From Eutreptiella sp. 'Long Island Sound 2002' (taxonomy: Eukaryota; Euglenozoa; Euglenophyceae; Eutreptiales; Eutreptiaceae), in NCBI GenBank assembly GCA_964036045.1, contig OZ038385.1, positions 28,232,853 to 28,296,852 on the forward strand: a stretch of DNA of 64,000 nucleotides. The letters are read 5' to 3'. Shown here one piece after another: positions 22,815 to 31,168 of the stretch. Below the pieces are notes generated by a model. It worked only from the letters and a program-made list of their open reading frames with translations. It did not search any database and was not told the DNA's origin. Position 1 is the first letter of the stretch. Every line of letters starts with the position of its first letter. The position numbers were made by a program, and so were the translations under genes.

Positions 22815-25800
22815 TCACTGGGTGGGCCCGGTTGCAGGCTGGAGGGCCCAGCGGTGGCCCACACCGGCGGTGGCGTACAGCCACAGTGGGCCTAGGGCAA
22901 AAGGTTGAAGCGGTTGCGGCAGTGTCAGGGCGCGGTCCCCAGGAGGTACGGCCGTAAGCAAGGCCACGCCAGCCCCTGGGGGCTGCCCGTTAGACTCTGC
23001 CAATAGGGCAAGTGCCCAGTATAGGTCCTCTGGCGGCGATACTATAAGGTGTACTGGCGGTCCAGGGTGCCAGTGTGGCTCCACTGGAAGTGAAAGATGT
23101 AGCTGACCTGCACTGCATACACGCCACGACACCAGGCCCCGCACCAGGTAGGCCGCCGCCAGCGTATATACCCAGGGCACGTAGCTCTGAGGGTCACGGA
23201 AGGTGACGGCTGGGGGCTGCGGCGGGGGCCGGTCTGGGGAGCTGAGCGGGCATGGCAGCGTGGCCCAGAGGGCCGGCACCATAGGCAGGGACAGTGCAGG
23301 TTGGGCAAGCAGGCTTACGACCACTCGCGTGGCGCGACGCTTAGCGGCGGCGGAGAGGTCGGACAGGTGGTCGCTGGGCACGTGGTACCACAGGCCGGAC
23401 AGCGTGAGCACGTTGCCCACGTCGGCGTGGTCTGCCACATAGTGGGCGTCCCACGAGCACTGCAGGACTGGACGCCCGTCGCTGTCGAGGAGTGCACCTT
23501 CGGCGGTGACGGTAGCCCCACGGGCAGAGGTCACTTCGAGGAGGAGCTGCGCGCGGGCGTGGAGGAGATGTAGGTACGCGGCGGGGCAGCGGCTGCGGAC
23601 GTGTCTCCAAAGCTGGTGCTCCGTGACGCCGCAGAAATGGCATTCCATGGCGATGTTGGGGTCCGGGGGTGGCTGCCATTCCAGCGCTCGGTACGCGAGC
23701 GCGCGTTTGATGGCGCGTGTGGGCAGTTCATCAGACTCCAGGAGGTCGTAGAAGGGGCCCCCATCCGGTCGGAGGCACGAGGCACGGCGGCCGGCGAAGT
23801 AGGCCGCTGCTGCGGCATCGTCATATGCCTGGTCCAGACCTAGCTGAGGTTCGAGCAGCAGGGCCCCACGGTAGTACAGCAGCAGGGGCGAGGGGAGGTG
23901 CTGGGGGAGGGGGACGGCCCATGGGGTTGGGGACGAGGCACCACGGGCGGCTAGCTGGTGGGCCTCGCGATTGAGGAGGGCCAGCAAGTGAGTGTCCTGG
24001 GTATCATGCTGGGCTGGACACCACACCTCGTAGTGGGCTTGGAAGTCCAGGAGGGTGGGGGTGAGGCTCCGCCAAATTAGCTCTAGAATGGTGAGCTTGG
24101 GGGGGAACCTGGTGTAGGCACGGTGGAGTGCGGAGGTGCCGTCCAGGGCGGACGTAAGGCATCCCTGCCATCCCTGCAGGAGGTGCAGAGCCACCAGGCG
24201 GGCCAGCCACTCCATGCCTGTGGGGGTGGCCCATACGCGCAGGCCGTACCAGGCGCGGAGGATGATACCGTCTGTTGGGGCATAGAATACCACGCCCCCG
24301 CCGCCCAGGTGGTGGCGGAGGGCGGCATCAGTGGAGACAATGAGGTGTTGGTGGGCGTGCAGGATGGATGGGTCGGCGTCGTAGTGGATGGGCATGGCGT
24401 TGACGGAGGAGTCGGGGGGGATGGAAATCTGGAGGGAGAGGCGCTGGGCTGCGGCTGCAAGGGGGTGCGATTCACTGCCTGGAATGTTGGTGGAGCTGAG
24501 GTACAGGGCTGACTGGCGAGCTAGCAGGCTGCGGGAGCACGTGGCTTGCGCGTAGGTGAGGGGGAGGTGGCACGCAGTCCGCAGGGGCAAGTGGGGGCAG
24601 CCTGGGCCCCCGTAGCGGGGGGGCAGGGACATTAGGGCGCGGGAAACCCAGCACGGAAGGCCCAGGACCTGTCGGTAGTAGGCCCGGGCCTGGACGGCCA
24701 GGTCCTCTATGTGCTTAGGGGGGATGGCTACACCTGAGGCGATGAAGTCCAGCTGGGAGAGGGCAAAGGCCCACAGGGAGCGCAGCGCCAGGATAGTGTT
24801 CGTGGGGACGGCTCCGATGCGGAGGCGCATACGCTGTACTTGCTTGGCGAGGTCGGCATAGGACTGTGGGGGCTGCAGCGCATGGGACAGCGGGATGCCT
24901 ACAACTTGGGGGCAGTCGCGGGAGGTGTCGGTGAGGTAGAAGGGTACTGGGGATGTGAGTTGGATCGGACCGGACGCTCTGAGCCGGAGAGCAAAGAAGC
25001 GGAGTTTGTCCAAGTGGACAAGGCCTCCCTTGGCCAACGTGGCGCGAGTGCAGAGGCGGGTCAGGGCCACCAGGGAGGGAAGGGTAGGGCGAACCAAGCG
25101 GCGATCATCGGAATACGACAAGTTGCTGACGGGGATGCCGGCTGGGCCTGGGGGCACCCGGACGTCGTTGGGGTGGGGTAGGCTGCCACTGACCACGAGT
25201 TCACCGACTTGGTAGGTGTCACCGGAGGGGTTATCGCCCTGGTTCCACCCCTCTTCGGTGACGTAGGGCGGGGCGAACCCGTCCTCTGCCAAGGGATGAA
25301 TGCGGAGGCGCCCATAGTATTTAACGGCCCACGGGCCGAAATCCCAGGGCAGCTGGAGGATGCTGTGGAGGGTGGTGCAGTCTTCCCGTTGCTGGCGGAG
25401 GAAGGCATCGGCAGAGTCCCAGTCCGTGACGGCCGCCGTGCCGTGGGTCTCCAAGCTGGAGAAGACGGTTGCCCGGAAGGAGAGCGCCAGAAATGCCGGC
25501 CGCATGTCGGAGCGGTAGGCGAAGGCGTCGGGGGGAAGGGCGCCTGACACCTCTAGGGACTGCACCAGCATGGTGCGGGCGGCGCGGGATTCGGTGCATG
25601 TGAGGGGGGAGGTGAGGGTGACGGGGCGGTGGGCTTTGAAGAGGTGGGGGAAGGGCTTCCCCTTGTCGATGCCCATCATGACGGAGTCGAGGGAGAGGGA
25701 GTCCATGCCGGCGTCCACTAGTCGGAGGTGGTGTTGCACTCCCTGGACTCCGCCGTGGCGCAGGTGGTGCAGGAGTGCCTGCGGGCATTGGTCCAGGCCT

Positions 25801-26702
25801 GCGAACAGGGAGCCGGCTGTCGTGGCTGACGCCCAGACTCGGTCGTCCCGAAGCACGGGTCCAGCTGCAACGGAACGGCTTTGCTGGTCTCTGTGCTGGC
25901 AGTCCCGGGGGTCCAGTCCTGCGGCCAGCAGGTCACCGAGCAGGGGGGTCGGAATGTGCGCGATGGGGTCGAAGTGTGGGTCCCACTTGGCTGGGTCGTA
26001 CATGGCTGTGAGAAAGTCGCGGTCCAGGGTGTGGCCTCGATGAGCTGTGGTGGCTGCCGCTTGGTCATGGACCTCCTGAAGGCGGGCGCTAGGGGAGGGC
26101 AGTGTGGCGCCAATGTCGGGCAGGATGCCGCTGTAGGGGCGGAGAGGTTTGGAGGGGCGGCAGAGGGCACCTTTGGTGGCTGAGGTGATGGAGGTGGAGC
26201 GCAGTACGTCGTCGGGACGTTCCACGCCGTGGCGCGCGGCTGTGCTGGCTAGAAACTCTCGAAGATCAGCCAGGTCGGAGTCGGTGCGGGGGGCCGATCG
26301 GAGCCGGAGGTCCCTCAGGACGTGGTCGAGAGGTCTGGGGTGCGGGATGAGGCGACGGGCGGCGGCCCATAGGGACTGGAGGTAGGCATTGGGGCCGACA
26401 GGGTACGAGGAGAGCCAGCCCCACAGGAGATCAACAAGGGCAGCGAGGCGGGGGAGGGTACCTGGTGGTGCGTGGCGCCAGCGGATCATGCGCCAGCTGC
26501 GAATGTCCGTGAGGCCTTCCATGGGTTCCACGGTGACCAGGAGAGGCTTGTGGGGCGTGGGCGAGGGGAGGACGTCAGCATCGGGGATGGACCGGGCTCC
26601 GCGGGTGAACACGTGATCAATGCACGTGGCGGTGTGGACCCCTTGGGAGGAGGAGAAGTGGGTGGGGGTGTCAGCTGGGAACGCTGGTCTGAAGCGCAGC
26701 AT
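22815..26702 (-). CDS. LINE C ORF2, main part: endonuclease end, RT, RNase H, zinc finger
   Basis: 1295 codons open. CIDHVFTRG (26620) and PHKPLLVTV close the EEP domain. RT motif A is TDWDSADAF (about 25400), motif B is GWNQGDNPSGDTYQ (25230) and motif C is SYSDDRRLV (25110); the polymerase aspartates are intact. RNase H follows with STDAALRHH (24340), GMEWLARL and a closing LNREAHQLA, where His replaces the usual Asp. A CHFCGVTEHQLWRHVRSRC finger (about 23640-23590) follows. The ORF start given is only the first Met after the upstream frameshift; the true protein begins near 28165. It primes and copies the element RNA at a nicked target. Confidence 0.85.
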   Translation of the reverse strand: MLRFRPAFPADTPTHFSSSQGVHTATCIDHVFTRGARSIPDADVLPSPTPHKPLLVTVEPMEGLTDIRSWRMIRWRHAPPGTLPRLAALVDLLWGWLSSYPVGPNAYLQSLWAAARRLIPHPRPLDHVLRDLRLRSAPRTDSDLADLREFLASTAARHGVERPDDVLRSTSITSATKGALCRPSKPLRPYSGILPDIGATLPSPSARLQEVHDQAAATTAHRGHTLDRDFLTAMYDPAKWDPHFDPIAHIPTPLLGDLLAAGLDPRDCQHRDQQSRSVAAGPVLRDDRVWASATTAGSLFAGLDQCPQALLHHLRHGGVQGVQHHLRLVDAGMDSLSLDSVMMGIDKGKPFPHLFKAHRPVTLTSPLTCTESRAARTMLVQSLEVSGALPPDAFAYRSDMRPAFLALSFRATVFSSLETHGTAAVTDWDSADAFLRQQREDCTTLHSILQLPWDFGPWAVKYYGRLRIHPLAEDGFAPPYVTEEGWNQGDNPSGDTYQVGELVVSGSLPHPNDVRVPPGPAGIPVSNLSYSDDRRLVRPTLPSLVALTRLCTRATLAKGGLVHLDKLRFFALRLRASGPIQLTSPVPFYLTDTSRDCPQVVGIPLSHALQPPQSYADLAKQVQRMRLRIGAVPTNTILALRSLWAFALSQLDFIASGVAIPPKHIEDLAVQARAYYRQVLGLPCWVSRALMSLPPRYGGPGCPHLPLRTACHLPLTYAQATCSRSLLARQSALYLSSTNIPGSESHPLAAAAQRLSLQISIPPDSSVNAMPIHYDADPSILHAHQHLIVSTDAALRHHLGGGGVVFYAPTDGIILRAWYGLRVWATPTGMEWLARLVALHLLQGWQGCLTSALDGTSALHRAYTRFPPKLTILELIWRSLTPTLLDFQAHYEVWCPAQHDTQDTHLLALLNREAHQLAARGASSPTPWAVPLPQHLPSPLLLYYRGALLLEPQLGLDQAYDDAAAAAYFAGRRASCLRPDGGPFYDLLESDELPTRAIKRALAYRALEWQPPPDPNIAMECHFCGVTEHQLWRHVRSRCPAAYLHLLHARAQLLLEVTSARGATVTAEGALLDSDGRPVLQCSWDAHYVADHADVGNVLTLSGLWYHVPSDHLSDLSAAAKRRATRVVVSLLAQPALSLPMVPALWATLPCPLSSPDRPPPQPPAVTFRDPQSYVPWVYTLAAAYLVRGLVSWRVCSAGQLHLSLPVEPHWHPGPPVHLIVSPPEDLYWALALLAESNGQPPGAGVALLTAVPPGDRALTLPQPLQPFALGPLWLYATAGVGHRWALQPATGPTQ

Positions 26703-26739
26703 GCAGCCGGTGCCGCGACATGCGGCTGCGAGGGGGTTG

Positions 26740-28165
26740 CGGAGCTCTCACGGGACATGTTAAAGTCCCCACCGATTAGCTCTAGGGCTGCGCGAAGGTA
26801 GGCGGCGAGGGTGGTGAGGTTGAGCAGGACTGCACGACGAGCCTTGTAGTCCAGGTGGGGGTGGACGTGCACGGAGGCGAGCAGGATGAAGCCGATAGTG
26901 TGATGACGCACCGTGGAAGCGAGGAGGTCTGGGGCATCGTGCTCTACCCGGGGTCTCGTGGCAGGGTGCTGCAGGGAGCGACGCCAGCCAATCATGAAGC
27001 CCGTTCCGCAGCCCTCGGCGGAGCTGGTGTGGTAGGCGTAGCCCGACGGTAGGGCCAGCAGTAGAGGCTCAAAGGTCCACAGCTCCTGTAGCGCGAAGCA
27101 GTCCACCTCTAGAGCGAGAAGGACATGCACTACGAAGTCCACGTGGCTGGCCACACCGCCTATGTTCCACGAGAGAAATACTAGCCCGGCGTGTCGGCAT
27201 AGATGGAGCGGGGAGAAGGCAAGGGAGTGCTGGTGGAGCGCCCAGGGGGGGGAAGGGAGAAGCAGGGTGTGGTCGGGGTGGAAGCACGAGGCACCTGGGC
27301 GAACTGGGGCAGCTGGGACACCATGGAGAAGTGGCAGGCCGGGGGGGCGGACGTGTGAGCGTCGGGCAACGTCGGCGGTGAGGTGCGTGCGGCCCGCGCA
27401 CGGGTGCAAGCACATGGCATTCGGAAGCAGGAGGGATGGGGGGGGGGGGTGCTGGATGGAGGCGGCAGGGACCTGGGGGCGGCCACATGACGGGCAGAAC
27501 CATGCTGCGATGGAGATGGGGACTGGGGGGGCTGGAGTGAGCCACAGGCGGTGGCCCGGGACGCCATAGAGGGAAGTATTGTAGTGTGCTCGGGGGTGGG
27601 GCCAGGGGGTGAGGTGTGTGGGAGAATCATCGTAGAACCAAACCACATACCCGTTGACGGTGAGGGGGACGCTGACGACAGGGTCGGGGTCATCGCTGTG
27701 GACGAGGTGATGGGCCTGGGACAGCCAAAGAGCGAAATGGCGCAGGGTCTGGAGCATCTGTCGGGGAGGGGGTCGGGGACCGTGCGTGGGTTCCGCGGGC
27801 GGGGGTAGGGCGGCTGTGAGCTGCGAGACGAAAGACGCCTCGGCCGGGGAGAGGGGGGAGTCGTCGGGCGGGGGCAGCAGGACATGGTCAGAGCTGTGGC
27901 ACAGGGGGCAGATCCAGGGTGCCTGGGCACGAGTGGCGACGGTGCCGCACTGCCAACACGCAGCGGGGCATGGGCTTCCGGGGGTCGGGCTGGGGGCGTG
28001 GGGCTGGGTTTCTGTCTCCGGAAGGAGGGCTAATTGGGATGCTGCATGATCGGCGAGGCCTCGGAGGTCTCGGTGCTGGGGATACGCCAGGGCGCAGTCG
28101 AGGGCGAGCCGCGTGAGAGGGGTGGACGGGAGGGCGCCAGGGGGCAGGCAGAGGGGCAGGGCCAG
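26740..28165 (-). pseudogene. LINE C ORF2, N-terminal part: zinc ribbon and EEP endonuclease
   Basis: The frame is open directly after the ORF1 UGA (28166-28168) and in the same frame; the first ATG appears only at 27757. Early sequence reads CWQCGTV, then 13 residues later CPLCHSSDH, a CxxC-CxxC zinc ribbon (about 27960-27890). The EEP motifs are LSWNIGGV (about 27165), DCFALQELW (27095) and GGDFNMSRE (26775). A frameshift just after GGDFNMSRE (about 26750) separates it from the rest. It would nick target DNA. Marked pseudogene because of that single frameshift. Confidence 0.7.
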
Positions 28166-30160
28166 TCAGTTCACGCGGGACCCCTGATATGGAGTGACGC
28201 GGTGGGCCGTGTGGGGTGCGTCACGCGTGTGGGGCACTGTCTCGTACGCGCGGGGTGCCTGTGTTGAGGCGGAGGGAGCTCGGCTGGCGCTGGAGGAGGT
28301 GGTGAACCCCGGGGGGGGGTGCGCTGGGGGGGGCATCTCACTGGGGCGATGACTAGCGCGGCGGTTCTTGGGGGCTTTGAGGCGCTTTTTGGGTGGGGGT
28401 TTGACCGGGCTGTCAGGGAGGAAGAAGGGCTCCCCGTTGGCTGTGCGGGAGTCCAGGGTGATGGTATACTGATGGTGGGGGTCGACATAGGTGCGTGTGG
28501 GGGCACTGGCGAAGAGGGCGCGAAACGGGCTGGAGGGGACGGACACAAAGTGGGTGCCCTCGTGGAGGGCGTGCGCCGGGATGGCGATGGGTGCCCCGAC
28601 ATGGTGGGTGAGGGCGGTGGACGCCTGTGTGGCATCCGGTACTGTGCGAAGGCCTCTGAGACGAATCACTTGAGGGGCATCGATGGGCGCTGGGGGCAGG
28701 AGGCCGGTCGGGGAGGCTGCGGGGGCCAGAGGAGACGACGGGTAAGGGAGCGGGCATGTCGGCTGGGGCCACGAGTTCGTTGGGGGGGTGGGCAACGGGC
28801 CCGGGGGGGGCATGTGCGGGGGCGGGCCAGATGTTCGCCTTTCGAACCACGCATAGGCCGCTGCCGGGCCGGCTGCAGGCTGCAGGGCTGTGCGCACTTC
28901 GGCGATGAGTTGGTCGAGGCCCTGAGTGCGAGTGGTGCCTTGGACCGCGGCTGAGACCGCGACTCGGAAGGTTACCGGGTCGCGAACCGCCAGAAGTAGG
29001 TCGGTCGCCTGGAGGGGGATCACTGTGGGGCGGGCGGCCAGGAGGGTGGCTGCGGCGGAGGACCAGACGAGGTCATGGCGTGCGGCGGCGGCGTCCACGA
29101 GGGGGTCAAGGGTCTTGAGGGCTGCGAGTTTGTGGGACTCCAGGGCGGACGACCCGTGGAGGTCTTCTACGGTGGAGATGAGGTCGAGTAGGTTGGCCTG
29201 CAGGGATGGACGGAGGTTGGCGGGGGATGCGTACCAAACCGTTTTAACGGCCGACGCCAGGGAGCGACCGTTCTTGACCGACCGCAGGGTAGTCATGGCG
29301 CTCTCGGGGATGGACATGTCCGTGCACATGACCCGGATGGACTGGGCGACGTGTTCTGCGTGGCTGTCCGGAGTGGTTGCGAGCCGCTCTATATCGGTGG
29401 TGAAGTCGGAGGAGGCGGCCAGCGTGCCAGGTTGCGTCAGCATTCGTTTCCACAGAGGCTCCGAGGAGGCGGAGGTGCCGGCGAGCTCGGCTCGTTTGAT
29501 GGCCACGCGCGATAGTATCCCTGGGTACGTGAGCGTGGATTTGTGCCGAGTGATCTCGGCGTTCCACTGCTGCGTGGATAGTGGGCAGGGGGCGGGGAGG
29601 CGGGTGTCTCCCTGGGGGGTGATTTGGCATCGCAGGGGCTTCTTGTGGTGGGCCGCGTGCCAAGTGAGTAGCCAGTGTACAAGCGGGACTCGGTCTATGG
29701 GCCTTTTGGGTAGCTCGTCTGCTGCCAGGAGCATCAGGAACTGGTCTGGGGAGGCCGCTCGGAGGGCATCGGTGAAGGGGCCGACATGTGCGGCTGCAGC
29801 CTGCTGCAGCTGGTGGGGCGCATCTGGCGGGGCGGCTGCCAAGTACGCGACCAGGTCACACATCGCCGCCTGGTACGTGCTCCAGTGGAAGTTGGCGTCC
29901 CTCTGCTGCAGTGTGCCAATGTCCAGCGGCGGCAGGGCTTCGACCGCGACAGCCCAGAACAGGCAGAGCGCCCCAAGCATGTTGTCGCTGGGGTGGAAGG
30001 CCTCCACAGGTGCAGCAGACTCATGGTGAGTGACTGTGAGCTGCAGTTTGCCAGAGGCTTCGCTCCAGCCTACAGCTGTCGCAGGCCAAGACTCCGCAGG
30101 GCGGATGTCGGCCGCGCGCTGGGCCGGGGATTTGCCTGCGAAGGGATGTTTGGGCGCCAT
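28166..30160 (-). CDS. LINE C ORF1, putative nucleic-acid-binding protein
   Basis: 664 codons from ATG 30160 to UGA 28166. The N-terminal 430 residues look helical and Ala/Leu-rich, with balanced composition. The C-terminal part is Pro-rich and ends in basic patches (PPPKKRLKAPKNRRASHRP). No CCHC knuckle or RRM is recognisable, so the RNA-binding role is inferred from its place upstream of ORF2. The stop UGA is followed by CUG, and the frame continues into ORF2 with no shift. This suggests readthrough or reinitiation. Confidence 0.7.
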   Translation of the reverse strand: MAPKHPFAGKSPAQRAADIRPAESWPATAVGWSEASGKLQLTVTHHESAAPVEAFHPSDNMLGALCLFWAVAVEALPPLDIGTLQQRDANFHWSTYQAAMCDLVAYLAAAPPDAPHQLQQAAAAHVGPFTDALRAASPDQFLMLLAADELPKRPIDRVPLVHWLLTWHAAHHKKPLRCQITPQGDTRLPAPCPLSTQQWNAEITRHKSTLTYPGILSRVAIKRAELAGTSASSEPLWKRMLTQPGTLAASSDFTTDIERLATTPDSHAEHVAQSIRVMCTDMSIPESAMTTLRSVKNGRSLASAVKTVWYASPANLRPSLQANLLDLISTVEDLHGSSALESHKLAALKTLDPLVDAAAARHDLVWSSAAATLLAARPTVIPLQATDLLLAVRDPVTFRVAVSAAVQGTTRTQGLDQLIAEVRTALQPAAGPAAAYAWFERRTSGPPPHMPPPGPLPTPPTNSWPQPTCPLPYPSSPLAPAASPTGLLPPAPIDAPQVIRLRGLRTVPDATQASTALTHHVGAPIAIPAHALHEGTHFVSVPSSPFRALFASAPTRTYVDPHHQYTITLDSRTANGEPFFLPDSPVKPPPKKRLKAPKNRRASHRPSEMPPPAHPPPGFTTSSSASRAPSASTQAPRAYETVPHTRDAPHTAHRVTPYQGSRVN

Positions 30161-31155
30161 GGTCTACCTGTGGAGAGCGCGAGGAGGAGTGTGACTGGGA
30201 CAGGGGTGAGGGTAGGGTATGGAACAAAACCTTAGGAACTGGGCTGGAGCCAGGGAGTCAGGCAGGAGGGGCTAGGGGAACAACAGGAAGGGGGGCAGGA
30301 GTGTACTCAGGTAGTAGCGTGCAGCTATGGCCTCTCGCGGACCTCGTGTGAGCGGTGCTGGCCTTAGGGGCCTGTTATGGGTCGGCGCTGCGCGGGCACT
30401 AGGGCAGGGGTTCAGGGTCGGAGGCACACACACGCAGGGTGGTGGGACGCTGGCTGGGGTGCAGGGCAGGAGGCGCACACACGCAGGATGGTGGAATTCG
30501 TGATGTGGGAGGGGGGGAGGAGGCATATGAGTTGCGGCGGTCTGGGGCGTGCTGGCTGGGGGCGGACTTGATGCTGGAGGCGGCGTGCAGATGTCCCGGG
30601 GCGGCCGGGAAGGACTAGACTGACATGCAAGACGTGGCCGTCATTGTTGGTCGTAGTGGCGTCCCGGCTGTTCGTGAGGTCGTCAAGTGTGAACCAGGGT
30701 CCGCCACCACCGGGCCCTGGTTGCTAGCGCGTGTGGGGGGGGGGGGGGGGGGACGCGTGTGGAGGGCTGTGTGATGCCTGGTGCTCCAGGCCCCGGCAGG
30801 GAGGCCATGGGAGCCTGACGCTGAGCCCGCCGGGGGAGTAATCGATCTGGACACGCCGCCTCCTGGTCATGGACATGCTGCAAGCGGCCCCACGACTGCA
30901 TGAGGCACGGGGGCGCGCTCCCTTGGCGCGCGACTGGGGGGGTCCACACCCCATGACTGCCAGAGGCACAGGGGTGCTGTTCTGGACTGGACCTTCCGCC
31001 CACGGCGCCAGGGGGTAGCAGGAGGAGGGGCTCCAGGGCGCGCTGAGCGCTGCCCTGCCCTGGAGCCTGCCCGGGCTCGGGGCCCGGGTGGCGGTGCTAC
31101 TGTCCTCGTAAACGGGGGGGCCCGGAGGGCACACCACCCGAGTGACCGCTCCGTT
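30161..31155 (-). other. LINE C 5' UTR
   Basis: About 1 kb between the TSD and the ORF1 start. Holds a 49-base imperfect duplication (GGAGGC.CACACACGCAG at 30420 and 30469) and an 18-base G-run at about 30735. A promoter is expected here, as in other full-length LINEs, but no recognisable element was found. Confidence 0.55.
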
Positions 31156-31168
31156 GGCCCGGGGGGGG
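31156..31168. repeat. 13-bp TSD of LINE C, right copy
   Basis: GGCCCGGGGGGGG, the same as 22347-22359. It borders the 5' end of LINE C. Confidence 0.75.

Larger units (their letters stand above)
22360..31155 (-). mobile_element. LINE C, near full-length non-LTR retrotransposon (8.8 kb)
   Basis: Bounded by a 13-bp TSD. On the minus strand: 1-kb 5' UTR, ORF1 (30160-28166), ORF2 (28165-22815) with zinc ribbon, EEP endonuclease, RT, RNase H and CCHC finger, then a 455-base 3' UTR ending in CCAAA repeats. Only one coding frameshift (near 26750) is seen, apart from the UGA between the ORFs, so this is the youngest or best-preserved element. Its RT is very different from those of LINE A and B. Confidence 0.85.

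Noticed and set aside
28926-30029. 367-codon plus-strand ORF
   Set aside because: Antisense shadow of LINE C ORF1, whose own frame has balanced protein-like composition.
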